DNA of 64,000 nt, taken from contig NZ_VCYI01000013.1 in assembly GCF_030464365.1 (NCBI RefSeq), forward strand, positions 1-64,000, given 5' to 3'. Source of the DNA: Methanoculleus methanifontis. Its GTDB lineage: Archaea > Halobacteriota > Methanomicrobia > Methanomicrobiales > Methanoculleaceae. Positions 25,926 to 35,034 of the stretch are shown one piece after another; the stretch's first letter is position 1; every line of letters starts with the position of its first letter. Below the pieces are notes generated by a model. The model saw nothing but the letters and a program-made list of their open reading frames with translations, searched no databases and was not told where the DNA came from. The translations under genes and the position numbers were made by a program.

Positions 25926-26202
25926 ACGGCCCTGGAACCCGTAGCGTCACCTGCATGAACCCACCTTTCATGTATCAAGGCTGACCCGGGGGCTGCCGGA
26001 ACGAACCCGGTCCCCCCCACCGCGCCTTACTCCCCTGTGCAGCGCATCGGCCGGCATAATTCCGGTGCACACCACAGAGCCAAACACAGGGAAAAACCCG
26101 TCACTCCGGCAGGGCGGAGCCCCGCACAGGAACCTATATGATGTGCTCGCACCCTGTGAGCCTGCCGATATCGACAAAGGATTGAGGCAGGATGTAGGAA
26201 TC
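25926..26202. other. Spacer before hsp20
   Basis: No gene seen. An in-frame extension of hsp20 back to 26065 was rejected because the extra residues are unlike Hsp20 N-termini. TATATGATG near 26135-26143 is a possible promoter element about 60 nt from the hsp20 start. Confidence 0.35.
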
Positions 26203-26880
26203 ATGGCATGGAGAAGACCGTCGCGCGAGATCTGGGGCGAATTCGACCAGATGATAGGGGATATGCAGAAACAGTTCTCCGAGGTGATGGAGCGGCTCTC
26301 GGGAGCCGCACAGCAGGTGCCCACGCTCGGAGGAACCGGGACGGTGGTCGATGTCCTGGAACATGACACGGACGTCATGGTCGTTGCCGACCTCCCCGGC
26401 GTCGATAGAGAGGGGATATCCGTCCGGCTCCTTGATGCGAGGACGCTCAGGATCACCGCCCGGAGGCAGGAGGCGAAGGAGGAACGGCAGGCCGGATACC
26501 ACATGCGGGAGCGGAGGTTCGGCGCGATCTCCCGGACGGTCTCCCTCCCCACCGACGTCCGCGACGAAGGAGCGACCGCCACGTTCAAGAACGGCGTCCT
26601 CGAGGTACGGCTGAAGAAGGTGGCCGAGACCCGTGGAAAAGAGATCTCGGTGAGCGAAGAGGCCGCCGAGCAGCACAGAGAGCAGGTGGAGGAAGGATAC
26701 CGCGAGGCACGGGAGAGGATGGAGCCGTCCGGGTACCCGCGCTCCCAGGACGTGATGAGAGCGGCGGAGGAGATCGAGCTCGAGGAGCGGGGGAGTCCCG
26801 AGGAGCAGGAGACGGCCGCGAGGCTCCGCGAGCAGAAGGAGAAACTCTACGAGGAGGGGAAGAGGAAACTTTCGGGGTAA
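26203..26880 (+). CDS. Hsp20/alpha-crystallin small heat-shock protein with charged C-terminal extension
   Basis: 225 residues. The alpha-crystallin domain spans about residues 45-145 (VVADLPGVDREGISVRL, GYHMRERRFGAISRTVSLP, GVLEVRLKK), an ATP-independent holdase. After the domain, where small Hsps usually end with a short I-x-I tail, there is ~75 residues of Glu/Arg/Lys-rich, probably helical sequence (EEAAEQHREQVEEGYREAR...). This makes it longer than the usual 140-160 residues. ATG 26203 has GAGGCAGGATG upstream and starts MAWRRPSREIWGE. Convergent with the next gene, 5 nt between stops. Confidence 0.88.
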   Translation: MAWRRPSREIWGEFDQMIGDMQKQFSEVMERLSGAAQQVPTLGGTGTVVDVLEHDTDVMVVADLPGVDREGISVRLLDARTLRITARRQEAKEERQAGYHMRERRFGAISRTVSLPTDVRDEGATATFKNGVLEVRLKKVAETRGKEISVSEEAAEQHREQVEEGYREARERMEPSGYPRSQDVMRAAEEIELEERGSPEEQETAARLREQKEKLYEEGKRKLSG

Positions 26881-26885
26881 CCCCG

Positions 26886-27611
26886 TCATCCCACAAGATT
26901 CCGGAGGGTCTCGAACCCCGACTCGATCGAGGCCAGGTACCGCCGGTTGCGTCCGCCCGGGTAGGGCAGGCAGAGAAGCCGGCTCTCCTCGAAGATCGCC
27001 TCCCGGGAGAGCCCGGTGATCGACCCGGCACCAGAGAGAACGCTCGCGTAGGGTTCGATGTGCCGAAGCCCGGTGAGCGCCGTATTCCCGAGGGCGACGA
27101 CGTATTCCGGGGCGAGGGCGCCAATATCGGGTGCAAGGGTCTTTTTGGCGCTCATCCAGACAAGATCGGCCGGGATGGCCGGTTTGCGGTTCTTCCGAAA
27201 GACGCACCGAACCGTATCAACGAGATAGAGACCCTTCTCGGCGAAGAGGTCGAGGTTCTCCCGGCGCGACACGCCGTCGAGCCCGAGCAGACAAAAGAGG
27301 TTCTCCGCGAGCCCGCGGGAGAGGGGCGCGGCGCCGGGACGGCACGGCGCGTCGTAGCGGTCGTTCCAGAAGTAGGGGTAGCCGGGACTCCGGCAGTCGG
27401 CCGGTTCCACGACCTCGCGCCGCCCGGCGACCCAGGGCGGGGACTCGGCGACGAAGAGCACCTTCACGCGGTCGGGCCTCCAGGAAGCGGCATCGCAGGC
27501 ATCGTGTGGCAGGAGCCCGGGCAGGAGAATGCCGTCGAGGTCGGGGCGTTCAAGCGCGTAGCGGTGGTAGGCCTCCCGCATCGCCGGTAAAGAGTCCCGC
27601 GGATCCATCAC
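26886..27611 (-). CDS. Uracil-DNA glycosylase superfamily-like protein
   Basis: 241 residues. VKVLFVAESPPW, YLVDTVRCVFRKN, YVVALGNTALTGL and LLCLPYPGGRNRRYL have the order and spacing of the UDG superfamily motifs (GExPG, DxxxC, GxxA and HPS-like). The classic catalytic and uracil-stacking residues are not clearly conserved, so glycosylase activity is uncertain. Adjacent ATGs at 27611 and 27608. No operon partner. Confidence 0.5.
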   Translation of the reverse strand: MMDPRDSLPAMREAYHRYALERPDLDGILLPGLLPHDACDAASWRPDRVKVLFVAESPPWVAGRREVVEPADCRSPGYPYFWNDRYDAPCRPGAAPLSRGLAENLFCLLGLDGVSRRENLDLFAEKGLYLVDTVRCVFRKNRKPAIPADLVWMSAKKTLAPDIGALAPEYVVALGNTALTGLRHIEPYASVLSGAGSITGLSREAIFEESRLLCLPYPGGRNRRYLASIESGFETLRNLVG

Positions 27612-27669
27612 TGCAGGTTCGTCGCCATACCGGATATCTTCATGGGCGGATCCCGGGTGTGAGATGCGA

Positions 27670-27678
27670 CATATAAAG
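27670..27678 (+). promoter_or_regulatory. TATA box for DEAD-box helicase
   Basis: CATATAAAG lies about 27-35 nt upstream of ATG 27705, the expected place for an archaeal promoter. Confidence 0.6.
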
Positions 27679-27704
27679 AGGTCTCAGAACCAAGAAGTGG
27701 GAGA

Positions 27705-29288
27705 ATGGAGAAAAATATTACCTTCCAGGAACTTAATATCTCGCCAAAGACACTCCGCGCAATAGAAGATATGGGCTTTGAAGAGCCCACGCCCATCCAG
27801 GTCAGCACCATACCGGCGCTACTCGACGGACGCGACGTGACCGGCCAGGCACAGACTGGAACGGGGAAGACGGCGGCGTTCGGCGTTCCGGCGATCGAGC
27901 GCGTCGATCCCGGCAGCCGGGAGGCACAGGTTCTCGTCCTCTCCCCCACCCGGGAACTCGCCATCCAGACCGCCGAAGAGTTTTCCCGCCTCGCGAAACA
28001 CCACCGGGGCATCAGCATCCTCCCGATCTACGGCGGCCAGCCGATCGACCGGCAGTTCCGGGCGCTGGAACGCGGGGTCCAGATCGTCGTCGGGACGCCC
28101 GGCCGGGTGCTCGACCACCTCGACCGCGGAACGCTCTCGTTTGGCGCGGTAAAGGTCGTCGTCCTCGACGAGGCCGACCAGATGCTTGACATGGGATTCC
28201 GGGAAGACATCGAGAAGATCCTCGACGACACCCCGTGTGACCGCCAGACGATCCTCTTCTCGGCCACCCTGCCAAAACCCATCCTCGATATCTCGAGGAA
28301 GTTCCAGAAGAACCCCGAGTTCATCTCGGTCGCACGCCGGGAAGTGACCGTCCCGCAGATCGAGCAGCTCTACCTCGAGGTGCGCAACCGCGACAAACTC
28401 GAGGTTCTCACCCGGCTGCTCGACATGTACGACCCCGACCTGACCCTGGTCTTCTCGAACACCAAGAGGGGTGTCGACGACCTGACCACGCACCTCCAGG
28501 CCCGCGGCTACTTCGCCGAGGGGCTCCACGGGGACATGAAGCAGACCCTGCGTGACCGGGTGATGGCGAAGTTCCGGGCGGGATCGATCGATATCCTGGT
28601 CGCGACAGACGTCGCCGCCCGGGGGATCGATGTCGAAGACGTCGACCTGGTCATCAACTACGACGTCCCGCAGGATATCGATTACTACATCCACCGCATC
28701 GGCAGAACGGCGCGGGCCGGACGCGCCGGGCGGGCCGTCACGTTCGTGGGCCAGAAAGAATACTTCAAACTGCGGACGATCCAGAACTACACGAAGATCA
28801 AGATCGCCCGGATCCCGCTCCCGACGCAGGGGGACGTTGAGGAAAGCCGGACGCGCAAACTCGTCGACCGGGTGCAGCAGATCATCGAGGAAGGCGATCT
28901 TGACAAGTACGCGAATCTCGTCGAGCAGATCATCACCGAGGACTACACCTCGCTCGAGGTCGCTGCCGCCCTCCTGAAACTGGAACTCGGCGGGGTCGAC
29001 CAGGGCCAGCCGCATGAGCTCAGGCCGGCCCAGGGGCTGGCTCTGCTCAGGATCCCGGTCGGAAGGGAACACCAGATCAGGCCGAAGGATATTGTCGGAG
29101 CGCTTGCAGGCGAGACCGGGATTCCCGGCAGCGCCATCGGCGCGATCAACATCTACGACACCTACTCCACCGTCGACGTGCCCCTCGATGCCACTGAACA
29201 GGTCATCGAAGGGATGAAAGGAAAGACCATCGCACGGGTCAAGCTGCCCCGGCCGATCGAGATCGTCGAGACGGGCGGCAGGCGGTAA
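27705..29288 (+). CDS. DEAD-box RNA helicase with DbpA-like RNA-binding domain
   Basis: 527 residues. It has all helicase motifs: Q motif EEPTPIQ, AQTGTGKT, PTRELAIQ, TPGR, VLDEADQMLDMGF, SAT, ATDVAARGIDVEDV, HRIGRTARAGRAG. The C-terminal ~80 residues (LALLRIPVGREHQIRPKDIVGAL ending VKLPRPIEIVE) form a DbpA-type RNA-binding domain, which in bacterial relatives guides the helicase to structured RNA. Probable roles are ribosome assembly or cold adaptation. An extra helical linker (about 375-430) joins the two. A T-run at 29319-29324 probably ends the transcript. Confidence 0.93.
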   Translation: MEKNITFQELNISPKTLRAIEDMGFEEPTPIQVSTIPALLDGRDVTGQAQTGTGKTAAFGVPAIERVDPGSREAQVLVLSPTRELAIQTAEEFSRLAKHHRGISILPIYGGQPIDRQFRALERGVQIVVGTPGRVLDHLDRGTLSFGAVKVVVLDEADQMLDMGFREDIEKILDDTPCDRQTILFSATLPKPILDISRKFQKNPEFISVARREVTVPQIEQLYLEVRNRDKLEVLTRLLDMYDPDLTLVFSNTKRGVDDLTTHLQARGYFAEGLHGDMKQTLRDRVMAKFRAGSIDILVATDVAARGIDVEDVDLVINYDVPQDIDYYIHRIGRTARAGRAGRAVTFVGQKEYFKLRTIQNYTKIKIARIPLPTQGDVEESRTRKLVDRVQQIIEEGDLDKYANLVEQIITEDYTSLEVAAALLKLELGGVDQGQPHELRPAQGLALLRIPVGREHQIRPKDIVGALAGETGIPGSAIGAINIYDTYSTVDVPLDATEQVIEGMKGKTIARVKLPRPIEIVETGGRR

Positions 29289-29900
29289 GGGCTGGCGGAT
29301 CCGGCCCCTGAAAAATCCTTTTTTGCGGGCGGTGCAGCACACCGACGTGCTCGAACCGCACTGGAAAGGCTGCAGGGCAGAACGGTCATCGACCCGGAAC
29401 GGTTTTCCCGGAACGGGAGCACCATCCGGTATGAACCAGCGCGATCACCGCATGGCAACCCGGAGGTGCGGGGGGATTCTCCGGGGTAGCGGCACCGGTC
29501 TCATCCAGGGAAACATATATATACGCTGGCGCATATTCTACACCGTCTGGGGGGTGGTGGCGTCAATAGGTTATGGTACAATCTTATCTTCCGGAGTCTC
29601 ATCGCCATCGAAAAAATCGAGAATTATCTGCCCTAAGACCCGCATATTCGGAATAGTATATTTGCAAGATGGTGTCCTGCAAACTCCTGCCCGGGTTTGA
29701 CCAGCCATCTCTGCCACCTGCCCTGCATCAGGGGGCGCGACGGGGCAATCCAGCCCGTCGCGCCCTCCTCAAAAAAAACCGGATCCCCGGAGAAACTCCG
29801 CACGAATCTGCCGGATGGCGGCGACCATGAAACCGCTTTCACGGCCCCGCCCGCCTGTAGGTGTATCAGGGCTGTACACTTTTTTTGCGTTCTTCTGCCT
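29289..29900. other. Intergenic region with hairpin and T/A tracts
   Basis: No supported gene in 610 nt. There is a TATA-like stretch at 29513-29524 (ACATATATATAC) with no following reading frame of quality. A 12-bp perfect stem at 29733-29744/29754-29765 is followed by A8 at 29771-29778. Read on the minus strand the A-tract is T8 downstream of treT and could terminate it. A non-coding RNA starting near 29545 is possible but unproven. Confidence 0.4.
29733..29778 (-). terminator. Hairpin with T8 tract downstream of treT
   Basis: GGGCGCGACGGG (29733-29744) pairs with CCCGTCGCGCCC (29754-29765). The adjacent A8 reads T8 on the minus strand, about 125 nt past the treT stop. Confidence 0.4.
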
Positions 29901-31160
29901 TCAGGTATTCAGAACGCCGAGCTCCGTGTTCAGCATGTCCAGGTAGTCCGAGAGGAGGCGGGTGATCAGGAAGTTCTGCCGGACGTGCTCCTTGCCGGCC
30001 CGGCCGAGCCGCTCCCCGATCTCCGGGTTCTCGAGAACCTGTCGGATCCTCCAGGCGAACCCGTCGATGTCGGTCGGATCGAGGAGGAAACCGGTCTCGC
30101 CGTCCTCGATCTGGAGCGATATTCCCCCGACCCGGGACGCGATGACCGGCCTGCCCTTCCAGAGCCCTTCGGTGACGGTCAGCCCAAATCCTTCGCGGAG
30201 CGACTTCTGGAGGATGACGCACGAGACCCGCTGCAGGGCGTTGACCAGCAGGTGATCTTCGGCGGTGATCAGAATGACGTCGCCGGCCTCGATGAACTCC
30301 CGTGCCTTCTCCTCGACGCGACGGTAGATCGCCCAGCCTTCGGGGTCGTCGGGGGCCATGCTCCCGCAGAGCACCAGTCTGCAGTCGACGTGCTCGCGCA
30401 CCTGAAGAAAGACGTCGACGACCCCTTCGGGGTCCTTCCACTTGTCGAACCGCGAAATCTGGGTGATCAGCGGCTTGTCAATCGGCACGCCGTACTTCTC
30501 AAGAAGGCCTGCGATCTCCGCGTCGGTGAGATCGCGGTTCTTCTCCGAGAGGGGATCGATCGCCGGACGGCAGATCCACTGCTCCATCGACATCCCGCGG
30601 CGCCGGTACTCCTCGTGCGAGATGACCATCCGGTCATAGTCCAGGACAAAGTCCTTGAGGAACTCCCAGAGGTCTGTATCAGGGTTCGAGAGATCGACGT
30701 GGCACCGCCAGACCCAGGGCTGGGCCTTTTCGTAGAACCGGATCAGGGGAAGAGGCTGCGGGTCGTGGATGACCACCAGGTCGTGGTCGATCTTCATCTG
30801 CCCGGAGAAGCATTCGTTCGTCCGGAGATAGAGCCCCATCTCATCGTCCGAGAACGATATCGCCTGCCCCTGCAGCGCGTTGTGGAAGTTCTTGGTGATG
30901 GTGAAGAAATCACCCTCGCCATTCAGGATATTCCACTGCGTCCTGACCCCGACATCGTTCATGAGCGGAACGAGCGAGAGGATCATCTCCGCTACGCCGC
31001 CGCTCTGGTAGGTTGAGTTCACGTGAAGGACCCGCTTCCCCTGGAGGGCCTCCGCCTTGCGGTAGATCCCGGAGATGACAGCGTCGCCAACGATGGGCCG
31101 GTGGTCCTCGAGCGTCCGGCCGTTGTCGCAGATGCAGGTTATTCCGTCCATATAGGCCAT
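29901..31160 (-). CDS. treT: GT4 glycosyltransferase, trehalose glycosyltransferring synthase TreT-like
   Basis: 419 residues. TreT makes trehalose from ADP- or UDP-glucose and glucose. Family features are VLHVNSTYQSGGVAEMILSLVPL near the start, VVIHDPQPLPLI and WRCHVDLSNP in the acceptor domain, QISRFDKWKDPEGVVDVF at the inter-domain start of the donor domain, and the retaining E-x7-E motif EGFGLTVTE. ATG 31160 has GAGGGGG upstream; a TTG at 31178 is less likely. Trehalose would serve as a compatible solute. It stands alone and divergent from the FkbM gene, with an AT-rich promoter region upstream. Confidence 0.85.
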   Translation of the reverse strand: MAYMDGITCICDNGRTLEDHRPIVGDAVISGIYRKAEALQGKRVLHVNSTYQSGGVAEMILSLVPLMNDVGVRTQWNILNGEGDFFTITKNFHNALQGQAISFSDDEMGLYLRTNECFSGQMKIDHDLVVIHDPQPLPLIRFYEKAQPWVWRCHVDLSNPDTDLWEFLKDFVLDYDRMVISHEEYRRRGMSMEQWICRPAIDPLSEKNRDLTDAEIAGLLEKYGVPIDKPLITQISRFDKWKDPEGVVDVFLQVREHVDCRLVLCGSMAPDDPEGWAIYRRVEEKAREFIEAGDVILITAEDHLLVNALQRVSCVILQKSLREGFGLTVTEGLWKGRPVIASRVGGISLQIEDGETGFLLDPTDIDGFAWRIRQVLENPEIGERLGRAGKEHVRQNFLITRLLSDYLDMLNTELGVLNT

Positions 31161-31178
31161 CGCAAATTTCCCCCTCAA

Positions 31179-31477
31179 AGACAGTCTAGAGACTTACTGC
31201 ACAGAGCATCTATGCCCACGAATTAATAAATATATGCATATAGAAATAATCCATTTAATGCCGGATTTTAATCACAGCACATATTCTATCGACATAATAT
31301 GGATTTGCACGATGTATAACAGTGACGGCCAGGACAAAAAAGGTTAATATGGTGACAAAATTCGGAGCCCCGGAACGATGCCGATCCGAAGAGCGCGGGA
31401 GGTCGGATGGATCGGCGCGCCACCAAAAAGAAGGAGAAATGCCCATATAGGGCGGATTCACAACATAATACGGTGCC
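31179..31477. promoter_or_regulatory. AT-rich divergent promoter region
   Basis: About 300 nt, much richer in AT than the neighbours. AATTAATAAATATATGCATATAG near 31222-31244 is a candidate minus-strand promoter for treT, and TTAATATGG near 31345 or ACATAATAC near 31463 for the plus-strand FkbM gene. No gene seen. Confidence 0.45.
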
Positions 31478-32098
31478 ATGTATCGAAAGAACGCCGGGAA
31501 CACGCCCCTCTTCACCACCTCCGACGGTGTAATCTTCAGGAGGATGCCGGCGGGGGCCGACGCCGTCTACGTCGTCGGCGAGTACCGCTTCGATGACATC
31601 CGGCCCGACGACGTCGTCCTGGATCTCGGGGCCAACGTAGGTGCCTTCTGCATTCGGGCCGCCCGCAGTTCAAGGCACGTACTGGCCGTCGAACCCATCC
31701 TCACCGAGGCGCTCCGGGAGAACGTCGAGAGAAACGGTGGAGGTGTCGACGTGGTGGACGGAGCGCTCGGCACGGGGGAGAGCGTCCGGATCGCCTGGGG
31801 CGAGAAGACGCTCACCGTGACGACCCGCACCCTCGGTGAACTCGCCGCCATGGCCGGGGGATGCGACTTCCTGAAGTGCGACTGCGAGGGGGCGGAGTGG
31901 TTCATCAGGCCACAACACCTTGATGGGGTGCGCCGGATCGAGATGGAACTCCATATACCCCCGATCGGGGGTCCGGTGAACAGGGCGCTTCTCGACTACA
32001 TCGGGGAGCACTACAATTTTGAGATAGAGCGAACACCCGGTTACGATGTGAAGGGTGTGATAGGGGTTCTGCACGCCATCCGGAAGAACGGCAGGTGA
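31478..32098 (+). CDS. FkbM-family SAM-dependent methyltransferase
   Basis: 206 residues. SAM-binding motif VVLDLGANVGAFCIRAAR (about 49-66), the acidic post-II residue in LAVEPILTEAL, and FLKCDCEGAEWF, the FkbM signature. FkbM enzymes O-methylate sugars or small molecules; the substrate here is unknown. A single gene, 380 nt from treT and in the opposite direction; a link to glycan modification is only a guess. Confidence 0.82.
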   Translation: MYRKNAGNTPLFTTSDGVIFRRMPAGADAVYVVGEYRFDDIRPDDVVLDLGANVGAFCIRAARSSRHVLAVEPILTEALRENVERNGGGVDVVDGALGTGESVRIAWGEKTLTVTTRTLGELAAMAGGCDFLKCDCEGAEWFIRPQHLDGVRRIEMELHIPPIGGPVNRALLDYIGEHYNFEIERTPGYDVKGVIGVLHAIRKNGR

Positions 32099-32200
32099 AC
32101 TTCCGGCAGCCTTCATGGGACGGGGAGGTTCTGGAAATCCCGGTCGGGATAAAAAAGCCGATGAATTCCCCGAGATCCGGCTAACCGCGACCCACCGGTA

Positions 32201-32211
32201 TGCATAAATAG
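32201..32211 (+). promoter_or_regulatory. TATA box for FKBP gene
   Basis: TGCATAAATAG lies 35-45 nt upstream of ATG 32246. Confidence 0.55.
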
Positions 32212-32245
32212 AGCTCGGCAACAACGCTCCCGGTGGTGATGTAGT

Positions 32246-32701
32246 ATGGCGCAGGCAAAAGAAGGCGACACCGTAAAGGTGCATTACACCGGAAAACTGG
32301 AAGACGGAACGGTTTTCGACACATCAGCAGAACGAACGCCTCTCGAGTTCACCATCGGCAGCGGCCAGATCATCCCGGGGTTCGAGCGCGCCGTGGTCGG
32401 CATGGAGCCGGGAGAGACGAAGACAATGACGGTCCAGCCGGAAGAGGCATACGGCCCCCATCGCGAGGAGATGACCATTACGGTTGAGCGGGAGCAGTTC
32501 CCCGGGGACATCAACCCTGAACCGGGTCAGCAACTCCAGGTGCAGCAGCCGGACGGCAGAGCGGCCATCGTCGTCGTCAGCGACGTCTCAGAGTCGACCG
32601 TGACACTGGACGCGAACCACCCGCTGGCCGGACAGCCCCTGACCTTCGATATCGAACTCGTGGATATCGTCGGCGTCAGACAGGAGCAGGCAGCCGGATA
32701 A
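32246..32701 (+). CDS. FKBP-type peptidyl-prolyl isomerase (short archaeal/SlyD-like)
   Basis: 151 residues. Proline cis-trans isomerase and chaperone, cytoplasmic (no signal peptide). The FKBP core is visible as GDTVKVHYTGKLEDGTVFDTS, PLEFTIGSGQIIPGFERAVVGM, and the inserted flap domain VEREQFPGDINPEPGQQLQV to DANHPLAGQPLTFDIEL. The C-terminus lacks the His-rich metal tail of SlyD. Convergent with PolX, 3 nt between stops. Confidence 0.93.
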   Translation: MAQAKEGDTVKVHYTGKLEDGTVFDTSAERTPLEFTIGSGQIIPGFERAVVGMEPGETKTMTVQPEEAYGPHREEMTITVEREQFPGDINPEPGQQLQVQQPDGRAAIVVVSDVSESTVTLDANHPLAGQPLTFDIELVDIVGVRQEQAAG

Positions 32702-32704
32702 TCC

Positions 32705-34438
32705 TTACAATCGTAAAACCCCTTTTAACTCCGAAAGCGGGCGAGTGTTGACGATATCGCCGGCCGTCAGCCATCCCCGGCGGGCGGTCGCAACACCCAT
32801 CTCCATGTACCGGAGATTCTCACGGCGATGCGCGTCTGAGGCGATCGAGAACCGGACGCCCGCCCTGCGGGCCGCACGGGCATTGACGTCAGCAAGGTCG
32901 AGCCTCCCGGGGAACGCGTTGATCTCCATAACAACACCGAGCGCTGCCGCGGCATCGAAGACCGCGGCGAGGTCGATCCGGTAGGGTTCGCGGGAGAGGA
33001 GTATCCGTCCCGTCGGGTGGCCGATGATGTCGACGTGATCGTTGTGCATCGCCGTGAGCACCCGTTCGGTCATCTCTTTCTCGGACTGCTTGAACCCGGA
33101 GTGGACGCTCGCCACCACAACGTTGAGGTCGGCGAGGACGCTGTCCGGGAGATCGATCGAGCCGTCCATGCCGATGTTGCACTCGGTGCCGGTAAGAAGG
33201 GTGAACTTGCCGTCGCTCTCCCGGTTGATCCGCTCGATCTCCCGCATCTGGTCGGCAAGATGTGCGGGGGAGAGGCCGCGGGCGATACGGAGTCCCTCCG
33301 CATGGTCGCAGATGGCGATGTACTCGTAGCCGAGCGCCCGGGCAGTTTTTGCCATCTCCTCGATGGGATGAGCGCCCTCGCTCCAGGTGGTGTGGACATG
33401 GAGGTCGCCCTTGATCGCGTCGTAGCCGACGAGGTCGGGCAGGGTTCCGGCCCGGGCGGCCTCGATCTCACCCCGGCCCTCCCGGAGTTCCGGCTCGATC
33501 CAGGCGAGACCGAGAGCCCGGTAGATCCCGGCCTCGTCCTCCCCCGCGACCGCCCGGCCGGTTGTAAGATCGACAAGCCCGTACTCGTTCAACCGCCAGT
33601 TCCTCGCGATCGCGAGTTTGCGCATGACGATGTTGTGCTCTTTTGAACCCGTGAAGTACTGGAGAGCGGCCCCGAAATGCCCTTCCTCCACCACCCGCAG
33701 ATCGACCTGGATGCCGGTCGAGAGCACCACCGAGGTCTTGGTCGTTCCCCGGACGAGGACACGCTCGACCCCGGGGAGGGTGGCGAAGACCTCCATCACC
33801 TCCTCGGGACGCGTCGAGGTCGCGAGGATGTCGACGTCCCCGATCGTCTCTTTTCTCCGGCGGATCGACCCGGCGAGGCTCACCTGGCGGACAGTCGGGA
33901 TCGAGGCAAGCCGCCGTTCGATATCCCGGGCGACGGGGAGGATCTTCCCGAGGAGGCGACGCTCCTTTGCCGTCCGGCTCAATTGGATGCTCGCGAGGAT
34001 GTTCGCTTCGGTTTTCTCCCCAAACCCCGGCAGATCGCGGATCCGGCCGGCTAACGCCGCCGCCTCCAGGTCGTCGACGGTCCGGACGCCGAGTTCCCGA
34101 GAGAGGGCGATCGCTTTCTTCGGCCCGATCCCCTCGAGCCGGGTAAAGTACTGCACACCTTCCGGGAGTTCCTCGCGGAGAGAGGAGAGGTATCCAAGAC
34201 TGCCGGTCTCGATGACCTCGCGGATCTTTTCGGCGATGTTCCTGCCCACCCCGGGGATCTCGTCGAGACCACCTCTCCGTGCGACGTCGGCGACATTCTC
34301 CGGCAGGGTCTCGATCGCCAGCGCCGCCCGCCGGTATGCCTGCGGTTTGAACCGGACACCCTTGAGTTCCAGGAGATCGCCGACCTCATAGAGGATTGCC
34401 GCGACCTCGACATTCGTCACCCTTGAGTGATTTTCCAT
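32705..34438 (-). CDS. polX: Family X DNA polymerase with PHP domain (PolX), copy 1
   Basis: 577 residues from ATG 34438. Two HhH motifs (EIPGVGRNIAEKI about 60-72, LEGIGPKKAIAL about 101-112) bind DNA. The pol-beta-like palm has GS at 190-191 and the metal ligands in DVDIL (D201, D203) plus VDLRVV downstream, so the polymerase site is intact. The C-terminal PHP domain (HVHTTWSEG, CDHAEG, SVHSGF, GHPTGR, EINAFPGRLDL, SDAH) gives 3'-5' exonuclease or AP-endonuclease activity in bacterial PolX. Likely gap-filling in base-excision repair. A second, degenerate paralogue is at 51693. Confidence 0.9.
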   Translation of the reverse strand: MENHSRVTNVEVAAILYEVGDLLELKGVRFKPQAYRRAALAIETLPENVADVARRGGLDEIPGVGRNIAEKIREVIETGSLGYLSSLREELPEGVQYFTRLEGIGPKKAIALSRELGVRTVDDLEAAALAGRIRDLPGFGEKTEANILASIQLSRTAKERRLLGKILPVARDIERRLASIPTVRQVSLAGSIRRRKETIGDVDILATSTRPEEVMEVFATLPGVERVLVRGTTKTSVVLSTGIQVDLRVVEEGHFGAALQYFTGSKEHNIVMRKLAIARNWRLNEYGLVDLTTGRAVAGEDEAGIYRALGLAWIEPELREGRGEIEAARAGTLPDLVGYDAIKGDLHVHTTWSEGAHPIEEMAKTARALGYEYIAICDHAEGLRIARGLSPAHLADQMREIERINRESDGKFTLLTGTECNIGMDGSIDLPDSVLADLNVVVASVHSGFKQSEKEMTERVLTAMHNDHVDIIGHPTGRILLSREPYRIDLAAVFDAAAALGVVMEINAFPGRLDLADVNARAARRAGVRFSIASDAHRRENLRYMEMGVATARRGWLTAGDIVNTRPLSELKGVLRL

Positions 34439-34592
34439 GATACTGCACCACCGGGAACCGGAAGACAGAGGAAATACGACCTGCGATTCCAGATTCATTC
34501 ATCGCCGGCGCCTACTTGATGGTTGTGGTCTTCCGGCGGCGGCCGGTAACTCCATATGATCGGAACGTCTCTCAATCTTCGGGAAGGATCGC

Positions 34593-35027
34593 ATGAACGA
34601 ACGCAAGAAGGAGTCGGTCGCCGAAGTCCTGGCCTCAAGAGTTATCGGGATCGTCGTCTTCCTGATCGTGCTCGGCATCTTAAACGTCCTCGCGGACGCC
34701 TACGTCCAGATACCCATCTTCCTTCAGGTCGTCGAGTTCCTCAACGCCAACCTCGGGCTGCTCATCCTGATATCGGTCATCTTCCTCGTCGGCGACCTCT
34801 TCGGGGCCCTTCCACTCCCCCTGAACCTGCCCGGCCCGATCTTCGGCGCATTCGGCGCCGTGCTCCTGGTCATCTTCATCGCCAGGTTCTTTCTGCTCTT
34901 CGCCGAGATCACCGGCGTCGGATTCTTCTTCATCTTCGAGAAGGCGCTTTCACTCTCGGTCTACCTGCTCGTCTTCATCATCGCGCTCATCGCGGGGTAC
35001 ATCGGGCTCTTCACGGGCCGGGCATGA
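34593..35027 (+). CDS. Small multi-pass membrane protein, unknown
   Basis: 144 residues with four hydrophobic segments (IGIVVFLIVLGILNVLAD, LGLLILISVIFLVGDLFGAL, IFGAFGAVLLVIFIARFFLLF, LSVYLLVFIIALIAGYIGLF) and a charged start MNERKKESVAEVL. A GGAAGGAT ribosome site lies upstream. No family recognised. Its neighbours are convergent or divergent single genes and give no hint. Confidence 0.75.
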   Translation: MNERKKESVAEVLASRVIGIVVFLIVLGILNVLADAYVQIPIFLQVVEFLNANLGLLILISVIFLVGDLFGALPLPLNLPGPIFGAFGAVLLVIFIARFFLLFAEITGVGFFFIFEKALSLSVYLLVFIIALIAGYIGLFTGRA

Positions 35028-35034
35028 CCCGAGA

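Noticed and set aside
24659-26020. 453-residue minus-strand frame opposite the winged-helix and GNAT genes
   Set aside because: Antisense shadow of two supported genes with composition typical of such shadows.
27819-29342. 507-residue minus-strand frame opposite the DEAD-box helicase
   Set aside because: Antisense shadow; all helicase motifs lie on the plus strand.
29323-29700. 125-residue frame after the DEAD-box gene
   Set aside because: Low-quality composition and no ribosome site; the spacer is better explained as terminator and regulatory DNA.
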